Shown in pieces: positions 8,066 to 16,240 of a stretch of 64,000 bases of DNA. The first letter of the stretch is position 1, and every line of letters starts with the position of its first letter. The notes under the pieces are model-generated. The model had not been told where the DNA came from, did not search any database, and saw only the letters and a list, made by a program, of their open reading frames with translations. The position numbers were made by a program, and so were the translations under genes. The stretch is from an uncultured Kangiella sp. (GTDB taxonomy: Bacteria; Pseudomonadota; Gammaproteobacteria; Enterobacterales; Kangiellaceae): positions 1 through 64,000 of the forward strand of contig CATNCP010000008.1 in NCBI GenBank assembly GCA_950096615.1. Reading direction: 5' to 3'.

Positions 8066-9031
8066 CTAACTATCGCTTTGCGAAATGTAATCGATGAATT
8101 CTTGCTTGAGTTGGGAAATGGTATTGCTGCCGCATAACTCTTTCCCAGCATCACTATCATTACACTGAACTTCTAACACTATTTGCATGGAATCCTCTTT
8201 GGCAGGGATTCGTGTGATAGAAAGTCCAAGTTGCTCATCTGATCTTGGCTTGCTAGAAATGATTAAGCTGTCTGTCACGATTTCTAGCTTGTTGGAAGCA
8301 TTTTCATGAGCGAAAATCTGTGCCAGTTTCCATGAGCGCTCGCATGATCGAGAATTCTCACAAAGTACTTTTGTTGCAGTCGGAACAGAGCGTTGATCTT
8401 GTGCATACTGTTCAACCATACGCATTGCTTGAAGTTCTTTGAAGCGTACAAGATCGTTCTTAAACTGTTCCTCTATCGTTTTCACTTGAGAATTATAACG
8501 TGCTATGGAGGCGTGATTCTCATTTATCTGCTCTTTTGTAGCATCAATTTGGCTCAATATAGACTTAGGGACAGATTTTCCTTTACGCTCAAAGTCTGCT
8601 GCGCTGGATTGCAAATCAGTAAGTTTCTTCTCAAGCGTTTTATTATGCCCCTGAAGAATCGATATGTTGATTTGAAGAGAGGCCGTTTGGTTTTCTTCGG
8701 TACGCTTAATATCATCAATGGTTCTATATTGTCGAAGCAGCATCCGATCATGTAAACGTGCTTTGCGTTCCTTGGCTTGCTGTTCCGCAAGTTTCTCTTG
8801 GCGAACTCGCTCAGCCTGCTTTTCTTCGTCCGTCATCATCGGAGGAACACGCTCAATTAAACGTCCGCTCTCGTTAACGACTTCATACCCTGATTTCAAA
8901 GCAGAATTAGGCAGGTAATCTTTAACCACAAGACGACCGTTACTATCTTTAAAACGATAGAAGTTTTTGGCATTGACAGCAGTAGCTGCAACTACAAGAG
9001 TGAGAAATAAAAATAAATGTTTCAGACTCAT
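8066..9031 (-). CDS. DUF4124-domain periplasmic protein with coiled coil
   Basis: Exported protein of 321 aa and unknown function. A signal peptide (MSLKHLFLFLTLVVAATAVNA) is cleaved before KNFYRFKDSNGRLVVKD, which is the DUF4124 pattern (short Tyr/Trp-Lys-Asp-Gly sheet) at residues 22-60. Residues about 75-215 are rich in Glu, Lys and Gln heptads (for example EKQAERVRQEKLAEQQAKER), predicting a long coiled coil. The C-terminal third contains three Cys pairs that could form periplasmic disulfides. It starts 44 nt downstream of the pyrE stop and may be read from the pyrE transcript. DUF4124 proteins are common in gammaproteobacteria but lack an assigned role; a second, shorter one is at 54663-55127. 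Confidence 0.88.
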   Translation of the reverse strand: MSLKHLFLFLTLVVAATAVNAKNFYRFKDSNGRLVVKDYLPNSALKSGYEVVNESGRLIERVPPMMTDEEKQAERVRQEKLAEQQAKERKARLHDRMLLRQYRTIDDIKRTEENQTASLQINISILQGHNKTLEKKLTDLQSSAADFERKGKSVPKSILSQIDATKEQINENHASIARYNSQVKTIEEQFKNDLVRFKELQAMRMVEQYAQDQRSVPTATKVLCENSRSCERSWKLAQIFAHENASNKLEIVTDSLIISSKPRSDEQLGLSITRIPAKEDSMQIVLEVQCNDSDAGKELCGSNTISQLKQEFIDYISQSDS

Positions 9032-9075
9032 AGTGCTCCAGTTGTAAAGTTCATGATATCCATTAATTCGACGAA

Positions 9076-9720
9076 CTATTCGACCCCGTAGGTTTCACGA
9101 TAAGCGAGTACTTTAGGGTAGAAATCACTAAATGTAGGATGATCTTTTAAATAATTTAGCAGATCCGCTAACTTTATAATAGAAAATACTGGAATTCCGT
9201 AATCTTGTTCAACTTCTTGAACTGCTGATAAGTCTCCAGTTCCTTTTTCTTGACGATCTAAAGCAATCAATACGGCTTTTGGATTTGCTCCATTATGCTT
9301 AATGATATCGATAGACTCTCTGATAGCAGTGCCTGCGCTGATAACGTCATCAATAATAAGGATATCGCCATTAAGCTGGCTTCCCACGATACTGCCACCT
9401 TCGCCGTGGTCTTTCTTTTCCTTACGGTTAAAGCTGTAAGGAGCGCTGATGTCATGATGATCCGCGAGAGCCATTGTTGTGCAGCTGACCAGCGGGATAC
9501 CCTTATAAGCTGGCCCAAAGATAACGTCAAAAGGGATCTCTTGTTGTACAATAGTCTGAGCGTAGCAACGTCCCAGTTGCGCTAGGTCAGCACCACTGTC
9601 AAATAAGCCAGTATTAAAGAAGTAGGGGCTTTTGCGACCGCTCTTTAACGTAAACTCACCGAATTTAAGAACATTTTTTGATAGTGCCAGCTCTATGAAC
9701 TGCTTTTGGTAATCGTGCAT
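9076..9720 (-). CDS. pyrE: Orotate phosphoribosyltransferase
   Basis: Pyrimidine biosynthesis enzyme that joins orotate to PRPP to give OMP. The 214-aa length is typical. The PRPP-binding loop [10 protein letters not shown] lies at residues 123-132, and the flexible catalytic loop with the conserved Lys/His/Gly ([11 protein letters not shown]) at 99-109. The N-terminal [17 protein letters not shown] is diagnostic. The 5' region holds two 23-24-nt tandem repeats and a candidate promoter, and a terminator-like hairpin lies about 150 nt upstream. The rph partner found next to pyrE in E. coli is absent here. Confidence 0.97.
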   Translation of the reverse strand: MHDYQKQFIELALSKNVLKFGEFTLKSGRKSPYFFNTGLFDSGADLAQLGRCYAQTIVQQEIPFDVIFGPAYKGIPLVSCTTMALADHHDISAPYSFNRKEKKDHGEGGSIVGSQLNGDILIIDDVISAGTAIRESIDIIKHNGANPKAVLIALDRQEKGTGDLSAVQEVEQDYGIPVFSIIKLADLLNYLKDHPTFSDFYPKVLAYRETYGVE

Positions 9721-9760
9721 GACTTGGGCGCTAGGAAATAATCAATGGAATCAGTTCACT

Positions 9761-9790
9761 ATGATAACCCTTTTTGGCTTTAAAGCCCAA
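9761..9790 (-). promoter_or_regulatory. Candidate pyrE promoter
   Basis: Minus-strand TTGGGC (9785-9790), an 18-nt spacer and TATCAT (9761-9766). The -10 is good, the -35 matches only TTG. It lies between the tandem repeats and the pyrE start, giving a leader of roughly 35 nt. Confidence 0.4.
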
Positions 9791-9820
9791 ATCTTTAAGG
9801 GGTGGCAGTGAGTTCTAAGC

Positions 9821-9866
9821 GAGAAAAGCGCACATAAAGAGTTGAGAAATCGCACTTAAAGAGTGG
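9821..9866 (-). repeat. Two tandem 23-24-nt repeats upstream of pyrE
   Basis: Unit one (9821-9844) and unit two (9844-9866) share the pattern GAGAAA..CGCAC.TAAAGAGT.G with few mismatches, so they sit about two helical turns apart on the same face of DNA. They lie some 35-80 nt upstream of the candidate pyrE -10, a position suited to a regulator binding as a tandem pair. No regulator is known to me for this sequence. Confidence 0.6.
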
Positions 9867-9870
9867 CAAG

Positions 9871-9892
9871 AAAAAAGCGGCTAAAAGCCGCT
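9871..9892 (-). terminator. Rho-independent terminator between the PilZ gene and pyrE
   Basis: A GC-rich 6-bp stem (agcggc/gccgct), 5-nt loop and six T residues in minus-strand reading. It lies about 280 nt past the PilZ stop and 150 nt before pyrE. It could end the ksgA-PilZ transcript, end an unannotated RNA, or act as a pyrE attenuator. Confidence 0.7.
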
Positions 9893-9950
9893 CGAATGTT
9901 GTTATTTTTTGTGTCTTATTAGTTTCTACCCCTCTAACTCTTAAACTTTT

Positions 9951-9972
9951 ACTATTGAGTATTCTCAATAGT
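9951..9972. repeat. Perfect 9-bp inverted repeat
   Basis: ACTATTGAG and CTCAATAGT flank a 4-nt loop (TATT). No T run follows on either strand, so it is not a standard terminator. It may be an operator or an RNA stem-loop. Confidence 0.6.
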
Positions 9973-10175
9973 ATTGATGAAATTTAAGCGGTTTGGAAAA
10001 TGACTGAGTGAGGATAGCTCAGAGCGTTAAACTGAAGTGTGATAGAGTTTGCAGAGGTACATTGTATCAAGACGATGAGATAACCCGATTTGATAGGGAT
10101 TTACTAAGGTTTAAGCTCTTGAAGAGAGTTTTACGCAATATGGAGAGTAGTGTCTTCTTGTCAGTATTTGAGTGT

Positions 10176-10499
10176 TTATACGAACTCTAGGGCAATCTTG
10201 TCATCTTCTACACGTATAACGCGCATCGGATGAAGAACCATTTGGTCGTGGTCTTCACCAAGAATACCTTCAATATGGACTTTGACGTTGTCGCCTTTTT
10301 TTAGGCCTGTTTCTTGGTTATTTTTGACCAGAACGCCGCCTTCGGAAATATCCAAGCTTTCAGATATCAACACGTCAGAATTTTGTTGCCGAATGGCAAC
10401 TGGTAGGTGTATGGATACTCTAAAAAAGCGTCTAGCATCACTGGGGTTTTGCCCCGTCAACTTTGGCTTCTTTGTCTGACTATCTTGCTCTATTCTCAT
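10176..10499 (-). CDS. PilZ-domain protein (probable c-di-GMP receptor)
   Basis: Small cytosolic protein of 107 aa made almost entirely of one PilZ domain. The two cyclic-di-GMP contact motifs are present: the arginine motif RRFFR at residues 23-27 and DISEGG at 50-55 (D/N-x-S-x-x-G). The strong GAGGAG-type ribosome site supports the start. It lies 80 nt downstream of ksgA, where many gammaproteobacteria have apaG-apaH. Because both motifs are intact I expect it to bind c-di-GMP; its output partner is unknown. Confidence 0.88.
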   Translation of the reverse strand: MRIEQDSQTKKPKLTGQNPSDARRFFRVSIHLPVAIRQQNSDVLISESLDISEGGVLVKNNQETGLKKGDNVKVHIEGILGEDHDQMVLHPMRVIRVEDDKIALEFV

Positions 10500-10579
10500 A
10501 GCCTACTCCTCTTCAATACACATCCCTGTCATGAATTAGACTAAGCAAAAAATGTGAAGAAGTCCACACTTTTTTGCTA

Positions 10580-11383
10580 TTAACGGCTCTCCACGAAGTG
10601 GCAGATACCGACAAAATCACCAAGCGATAGTCTCTCTGCGCGTTCCGTAGCCTTAAGGCCTAGTCGTTCAAAGTCCTCCTGTGCGAGCCAATCTTTGAGA
10701 CTGTTACGGATGGTTTTGCGTCGTTGGTTAAAGGCCGCAGTAACAATCTGAGAAAGCAGTTTAGTGTCTTTAACAGGGTTTTTAATTTCGGCGTGGGGCA
10801 TTAAGCGAACGATTGCAGAGTCAACTTTTGGCGCTGGAGAGAAAGCTCCAGGTGGAACCACGAACAGCATTGCGGTTTCACAAAAGTACTGAGTCATAAC
10901 ACTGAGGCGGCCGTATTGTTTTGTATTTGGTGAAGCGCAGAGTCTTTCGACCACTTCTTTCTGCAGCATAAAATACATGTCATGAATAGCATGGCGCTGG
11001 TTCAGCAAGTGAAAAATTAAAGGCGTCGAGATATTGTAGGGGAGATTACCCACGATGCGGAGTTTCTGCTCATCATGTTTTAGTTGAGTAAAATCGAATT
11101 TTAGCGCATCACTCTGGTGAATCGTGAAGTTGTCATGGTTTGCAAACTTGTCTTCCAGCCTTGGGATTAAGTCACGATCAAGTTCTACCACGTCGAGCTT
11201 TCCGGCGCTGTTAACTAGGTGCTCAGTGATTGCGCCTAAACCAGGGCCAATCTCAACAATATGGTCACGACTTTGCGGTGCAATTGAGTCGACAATTCGT
11301 GAAATATAATGATTGTCAGATAAGAAGTTTTGGCCAAAACGCTTTCGCGCTTGGTGACCTTGAACTATTTTTGAGTTTGCCAT
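10580..11383 (-). CDS. rsmA: 16S rRNA (adenine1518/1519-N6) dimethyltransferase
   Basis: Also called KsgA. It dimethylates two adjacent adenines in helix 45 of 16S rRNA as a late 30S assembly checkpoint, using S-adenosylmethionine. The 267-aa protein starts with the RKRFGQNFLSD motif, has SAM motif I EIGPGLG at residues 44-50, and the catalytic NLPY motif at 113-116. It starts 8 nt after the pdxA stop, so it is the fourth gene of the lptD-surA-pdxA-rsmA operon. Confidence 0.97.
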   Translation of the reverse strand: MANSKIVQGHQARKRFGQNFLSDNHYISRIVDSIAPQSRDHIVEIGPGLGAITEHLVNSAGKLDVVELDRDLIPRLEDKFANHDNFTIHQSDALKFDFTQLKHDEQKLRIVGNLPYNISTPLIFHLLNQRHAIHDMYFMLQKEVVERLCASPNTKQYGRLSVMTQYFCETAMLFVVPPGAFSPAPKVDSAIVRLMPHAEIKNPVKDTKLLSQIVTAAFNQRRKTIRNSLKDWLAQEDFERLGLKATERAERLSLGDFVGICHFVESR

Positions 11384-11391
11384 GATGTGAT

Positions 11392-12387
11392 TTAAGGCTG
11401 CTTGCTACGCCGAATTAAGTCTTGGGTGAATTGTAACGTATATTGCATGCTTCCGATATCAGCAATATTCTGGCCTGCGATATCTAAGCCGGTGCCATGA
11501 TCGACCGAAGTGCGAATATAAGGTAGTCCTAGAGTCACGTTAACGGCTTTACCAAAGCCTTTGTACTTTAAGGTCGGTAAGCCTTGGTCGTGATACATGG
11601 CGAGCACTGTATCAACGTCTTTTATCTTATTCGGTTGAAAAGCGGTATCGGCCGGCAAAGGACCGATTAATGTAGCGTCTAGTTTATGGCCCAAAGCTTC
11701 GAGAGTCGGTATAATAATTCTCGATTCTTCGGTCCCAAGATGATCGTTTTCACCAGCATGGGGATTGAGTCCACAGACTAGAATCCTGGGGTGAGTTATT
11801 GCAAACTTTTGTCGCAGCTCAGCGTCGATGATGGTAATCACTTCTTCTAATAACTGAGGCGTAATAGCATCAGGAACATGCCTAAGAGGAAGGTGGGTGG
11901 TGGCTAAGGTTACTCGTAATCCATCAGTTGCCAGCATCATAACGACTTTCTTGCTGTTGCTGTGCTCGGCAAAAAACTCAGTATGGCCTGAGAACTTAAG
12001 TCCTGAGTCGTTGATAATGCCTTTGTGAACGGGGCCAGTCAGGATCGCATCAACATCGCCATTCAAGGCTAAGTCATTGGCGGTTTTAAGCGTATTTAGA
12101 ACATAGCCTGCATGACTCACGTTCAGTTGCCCAAAATGAACCTCTGAAGGGAGCTCTTCTGGAATAATCCAAAAATGACCTGGACGGTGCTTCTGGGGAG
12201 CTTGCTCTGGACTGAACTCACTGAGCTCTAAAGGAAGCTTGGCTGCTTTAGCTGCTTGATGCAACAGTTGTGGGGAAGCGCTAACAATCAGCTGATCGGC
12301 ACAAGGGTTTTGTGCCATTTTTACGAGAATTTCTGGGCCAATTCCGGCGGGCTCACCCGCCGTAATTAATATTCTGGCAATATCCAT
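11392..12387 (-). CDS. pdxA: 4-hydroxythreonine-4-phosphate dehydrogenase
   Basis: NAD-dependent enzyme of the DXP-dependent vitamin B6 pathway. The 331-aa length fits. It has the N-terminal GEPAGIGPE (residues 11-19), the substrate segment GPVHKG...SGHTEF, and the metal-binding histidines in NPHAGE, MYHDQG and VDHGTG. AGGACATC precedes the ATG. It lies 38 nt downstream of surA, in the conserved operon. Confidence 0.97.
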   Translation of the reverse strand: MDIARILITAGEPAGIGPEILVKMAQNPCADQLIVSASPQLLHQAAKAAKLPLELSEFSPEQAPQKHRPGHFWIIPEELPSEVHFGQLNVSHAGYVLNTLKTANDLALNGDVDAILTGPVHKGIINDSGLKFSGHTEFFAEHSNSKKVVMMLATDGLRVTLATTHLPLRHVPDAITPQLLEEVITIIDAELRQKFAITHPRILVCGLNPHAGENDHLGTEESRIIIPTLEALGHKLDATLIGPLPADTAFQPNKIKDVDTVLAMYHDQGLPTLKYKGFGKAVNVTLGLPYIRTSVDHGTGLDIAGQNIADIGSMQYTLQFTQDLIRRSKQP

Positions 12388-12425
12388 ATGATGTCCTTTG
12401 GATATTATGAGTGTTGCACTAGAGC

Positions 12426-13727
12426 TTACGCTTCTTCTTCAACGATTTTCTTAACGTAAGCTTCATCGCGGATTTCACGAATCCAGTTTTCAACTTCTTC
12501 AGAAAATTTACGTTGACGTAGAATTTTAGCCGCTTGTTGACGCTTCATGTCCTCCGACTGGTCGTCTTGGCGTTTGCCGGTTAACTGAACGATATGCCAG
12601 CCAAAACTACTTTGGAAAGGTTGACTAATTTCGTCAACGTTTAAGTTACTTAAAGTATCTTCGAATGCTGGGTCAAACGCTCCAACATTACTCCAACCTA
12701 GCTCACCGCCCAAATTAGCTGAACCCGGGTCATCAGAGTGCTTTTTTGCCATATTGGAAAAATCAGCCTCACCAGCAATCACTTGCTCGCGGATGTGGTT
12801 AAGCAAATCAATCGCGTCTTGCTCGGTTGTGATGGCATCAGGCCGAACAAGAATATGGCGTGATTTGGTTTGTTGGACAACATGCTCCAAATCACCACGT
12901 TTATCATAAAGCTTCAAAATATGGAAACCAGCAGGGCTACGAATAGGCGTTGATACCTTTCCGCGCTCAAGGTAGTAGACGGGTGTTCTAAACAACTCTG
13001 GAAGGCTTTGCTCTGAATTCCAGCCAAAATCACCGCCTGAACTGGCTTCTGAGCCATCAGAGTGCTTTTCAGCCATGGTTTCAAAGTCGGCACCTTGCTT
13101 AAGCTGATTAGAAAGATCAACAGCTTTGGCTTTAGCGGTGCTAACTTCTGATTCGGAAGCATTTTCGTCTACAGCAATCAGTATGTGTCCAAGCTTATAT
13201 TCGACTTGGCTTTTTGCGTTCATCGACTTAACTAATGAATCAATTTCTTTTTCACTAATTTTGATACGACGGGCTACATAGGCATCACGGAAACGTGAAG
13301 TGACAATTTCTTTGCGCAAATCATCTAAGAACAATTCCCAAGCAACGCCCTTACTTTGCATCTGTAAACGGAACTCTTCCAGCGACATATTGTTTTGCTG
13401 AGCGACTCGAGTTGCGAATTGTTGTAGTTCGGCTGGCTGTACCTGCATGCCTGCTCGATTAGCCATCTGGTACTGGAGGCTTTGAATAATCAGTTGCTCA
13501 AGTAATTCTTTTCTTAAGAGATTATCCGGCGGTAACTGTGCGCCTCGAGCTCTCAGCTGGTCTTTTGCTTGAATGACTTTACGATCAAGCTCGCTTTGCA
13601 AAATCACGTCTTGATCAACGTGTGCAATTACCTTATCAATAGTTTCTGCGCTAACTGCAGTTTGTGGTGCTAAAGTGGCTAATGAAGCAACCAACAAGCA
13701 AGCCGAAATCAAATGTTTCAATGTCAT
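12426..13727 (-). CDS. surA: Periplasmic chaperone and peptidyl-prolyl isomerase SurA
   Basis: Periplasmic chaperone that delivers outer-membrane proteins, LptD among them, to the Bam complex. The 433-aa protein has a signal peptide ending near TAVSA (residue 27) and an N-terminal chaperone domain. Two parvulin domains follow, at about residues 172-275 (from YKLGHILIAVDE) and 285-388 (from SRHILVRPD), each with the GGDFGW or GGELGW motif. A C-terminal helix completes the fold. It starts one nucleotide after the lptD stop, which suggests translational coupling with its own client. Confidence 0.97.
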   Translation of the reverse strand: MTLKHLISACLLVASLATLAPQTAVSAETIDKVIAHVDQDVILQSELDRKVIQAKDQLRARGAQLPPDNLLRKELLEQLIIQSLQYQMANRAGMQVQPAELQQFATRVAQQNNMSLEEFRLQMQSKGVAWELFLDDLRKEIVTSRFRDAYVARRIKISEKEIDSLVKSMNAKSQVEYKLGHILIAVDENASESEVSTAKAKAVDLSNQLKQGADFETMAEKHSDGSEASSGGDFGWNSEQSLPELFRTPVYYLERGKVSTPIRSPAGFHILKLYDKRGDLEHVVQQTKSRHILVRPDAITTEQDAIDLLNHIREQVIAGEADFSNMAKKHSDDPGSANLGGELGWSNVGAFDPAFEDTLSNLNVDEISQPFQSSFGWHIVQLTGKRQDDQSEDMKRQQAAKILRQRKFSEEVENWIREIRDEAYVKKIVEEEA

Positions 13728-13728
13728 A

Positions 13729-16107
13729 CTATTTGCCTAATAAATCTTCGTATCCGTAAATACTTTCTTCTAAAAATTCAGTGGTACTGCCACGTAAGCT
13801 ACCCACCCCTTTTAATACAAACTGAATATACACGCCTGAGCTATGTTCATCAGGTTGGCCCGGGACAAGTCCGCCTTGGCTATCCAACTGAATATTAATG
13901 TAACGTCTTGCGACTACGCGCACTGCCCAGCAACAAGACTCATACTCTAGACCAAGAAAGGAGTCGTTAGTTCGATTTTCTGTCAGATCTTGGTTATAGC
14001 GACCGAGAAGACGCCAATCTTGGGACATTGGCCATGCAAATGCAAGTTCAGCCTCTTCTTGAGTGCGATTAGGTGTTTTGCGGTAGCGGTGTCCAAGATT
14101 AATAATATGGTTGGGTCTAGGCTCATAATGTACATTAACCAGGCCATGAGTCGTTTCGTTAATCTGGTCATCCCACTCAATTGCTGACTTAAGCTCGATA
14201 TTATCGGTCCAGCGCCAGTTCACTTCTGCCAATAACCCAGACTGCTTATTAGTTTCTACCGGCAGGTTAAGCATAGTGACTTTACGGTCTTTTAAATAGA
14301 CTGTCCGTCCGATCGAAACCGAGGCCTTTTCACGCCCTTCTTCGTCTAGAATTCGACTGGTTATAGCGCCGCTTACTTGATTGGCATCACCAATACGGTC
14401 GATGCCGCTAAATCGGTTGCGACTGAACAGTTGCGTAAAGTTAAAGGTCGGTAAGCTGGTGTCATAGATACCGATATTTTGCTGATCTTCAAAGGGCGTG
14501 TATAAATAAAAAATTCTCGGTTCAAGGGTTTGAGTCATGTTTCCATCATCAAACTCGAGGGTGCGCTCGAAAAATAAACCGGTATCGACGGAAAGCGTCG
14601 GCAAGCTTCTGTCTAAGGTTTGCTCAATACCAGCAACGTCTGTTTGCTCGTATTGGGTATAGGCAAAACTAAGTTCTGGGCGAAAGAAACTGTATAAGGT
14701 TTCATGGCTCCAACCGATAGACGGTTCGACATGGTATCGATCAGCGGTAACCGCGTTGTCTTTATCAAACCGAGTGACTTCAGTATGGATTTTAGCCTCA
14801 AAATCATTTTCATTCGGCTCGAAAAAACGCGTCAGCTGCACACGAGGAGCTATGGTATAACGCTCTACCGGGCTGTTTAGCAGCTGCCAGTCTTGATACT
14901 CGGTACGCATCAACCACTCGTTAGTCAAATACTGCACATACAGATTTTGACTCAGAATGTCTTGATTGCTGTCTTGAATGCTGCCGCCGAAGTCTTGGAA
15001 ATAACCATCGTCGCTCACTTTTCGTGCTGCAATCCCAGTCGACCAGTTCTCACTGAGTTGAGTTAAGTGGTCAAGATCATACTGCCAGCGTTTGTCTGGT
15101 AAGTTTTCAGGATTCGCTGCTGTGGCGGCTTTGTCATCGGGCAGGTACTCAAAAAAGAGCTCACCACTGTTCTGCTCGGTAAGGTAGCGGAACTCAGAGC
15201 CAAGCATTGAGCCGCGCGAGGTCATGTAACGAGGCGTTAAGGTTAAATCGTAATTTGGCGCCAAGTTAAAATAATAAGGCACACTTACGTCACGCCCGTT
15301 TCGATTCGAGTTACTAAATGATGGTGGTAGCAAACCCGTTTTTCGACGATCATCGACGGGGAACGTGATGTAAGGCAAATAAAACACAGGAATATCAGCA
15401 ACTTTTACGACGCTGTTATAGGCTTTGCCCCAGCCACTTTCACGGTCAATAACAATTTCGTCGGACTCAAAAACCCAGCTTTTCTGGTCGTCTGGACAAG
15501 TAGAAAAGTCAGTATTGGACAAGGTTAAAATTTGTTTGTTATCAACTCGAATCTCTTCTGCCTCGCCATTAGCATTGTTGCTGTAGAGGTGATAGCGAGT
15601 ATTCTGGATCTCGGTGGAACCTTCTAGCGAGTAATAATCAAGGCTATCAGCACCAACCACGAAGTTTTGACTGGTGAAGAGTAGGTCGCCTTCGGCGCGA
15701 TAAGATTTATCCCTGTTATCAGCAATAAGTTTATCGGCGGTTAATTGTTGTTGATCTTGTGACACACGGACATTGCCCGTAAGGTAAGCCATGTTGCCTT
15801 CACGAGATGCTTCGTCGGAATAGATTTTAATCGGCTCATTCGGGTTGCTAAGACCGGCCTGATAGCGAATAGGCTCAACCGCCTCGCTAGGGCATGTCTT
15901 AAACTCAGGAAACTGATAGAGTCGAACGGAGTCGTTTTCTTGGCTCTCTGCTGAACCTTCTTCAACAGAGCTTTCTTCTTCGGCTGATTGTTCAGATACC
16001 TCTTTTGCTGCAGAGTTTGCAACAGATGGCAGTGCCACAACAGTCAGCGAAGCGCCAATTGCAGATGCTAAAAAAGATTTTACCCAACGGACTTTCTTGC
16101 TTACCAT
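13729..16107 (-). CDS. lptD: LPS-assembly protein LptD
   Basis: Outer-membrane beta-barrel that inserts lipopolysaccharide into the outer leaflet with LptE. After the signal peptide comes an acidic Ser/Glu-rich stretch, the N-terminal OstA/jellyroll domain (from about KIYSDEASREGNMAYL) and a 26-strand-type barrel with many Tyr/Trp-rich strands. The four disulfide cysteines appear present: one in KTCPSE, one in FSTCPDD, and the adjacent pair in EYESCCWAV near the end. I place the start at 16107, where MVSKKVRWVKSFLASAIG gives a normal signal peptide. A longer frame from 16188 adds 27 residues and cannot be excluded. It is the first gene of the operon. Confidence 0.94.
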   Translation of the reverse strand: MVSKKVRWVKSFLASAIGASLTVVALPSVANSAAKEVSEQSAEEESSVEEGSAESQENDSVRLYQFPEFKTCPSEAVEPIRYQAGLSNPNEPIKIYSDEASREGNMAYLTGNVRVSQDQQQLTADKLIADNRDKSYRAEGDLLFTSQNFVVGADSLDYYSLEGSTEIQNTRYHLYSNNANGEAEEIRVDNKQILTLSNTDFSTCPDDQKSWVFESDEIVIDRESGWGKAYNSVVKVADIPVFYLPYITFPVDDRRKTGLLPPSFSNSNRNGRDVSVPYYFNLAPNYDLTLTPRYMTSRGSMLGSEFRYLTEQNSGELFFEYLPDDKAATAANPENLPDKRWQYDLDHLTQLSENWSTGIAARKVSDDGYFQDFGGSIQDSNQDILSQNLYVQYLTNEWLMRTEYQDWQLLNSPVERYTIAPRVQLTRFFEPNENDFEAKIHTEVTRFDKDNAVTADRYHVEPSIGWSHETLYSFFRPELSFAYTQYEQTDVAGIEQTLDRSLPTLSVDTGLFFERTLEFDDGNMTQTLEPRIFYLYTPFEDQQNIGIYDTSLPTFNFTQLFSRNRFSGIDRIGDANQVSGAITSRILDEEGREKASVSIGRTVYLKDRKVTMLNLPVETNKQSGLLAEVNWRWTDNIELKSAIEWDDQINETTHGLVNVHYEPRPNHIINLGHRYRKTPNRTQEEAELAFAWPMSQDWRLLGRYNQDLTENRTNDSFLGLEYESCCWAVRVVARRYINIQLDSQGGLVPGQPDEHSSGVYIQFVLKGVGSLRGSTTEFLEESIYGYEDLLGK

Positions 16108-16240
16108 GTACTTTTCGTGTTTTTCTACGGGTTTGGTCACAAAATAAACAGCCCGTTGATTCAAGGGCTTACGATTTGTAACTGACATCAGTTATAAAGA
16201 CCTAATGATAAACGCTTACGACACAGATTGAAAATTAATA

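Larger units (their letters stand above)
9721..10175. other. 455-nt intergenic region upstream of pyrE
   Basis: No convincing gene. From left to right it holds a candidate pyrE promoter, a pair of tandem repeats, a minus-strand terminator (9871-9892), a 9-bp inverted repeat (9951-9972), and about 200 nt with no recognised feature before the PilZ stop codon. A plus-strand open frame of 60 codons (10008-10190) lacks a ribosome site and known motifs. A small RNA ending at the terminator is possible but I see no promoter for it. Confidence 0.5.

Noticed and set aside
8058-8073. Short inverted repeat atagtt/aactat between slmA and the DUF4124 gene as a terminator
   Set aside because: Only 6 bp, AT-rich and without a T run; too weak to call.
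10008-10190. A 60-codon plus-strand frame upstream of the PilZ stop, with a tRNA-like D-arm string (TAGCTCAGAG)
   Set aside because: No acceptor, anticodon or T arm can be folded around it, there is no ribosome site, and the peptide has no motif. It also overlaps the PilZ gene end.
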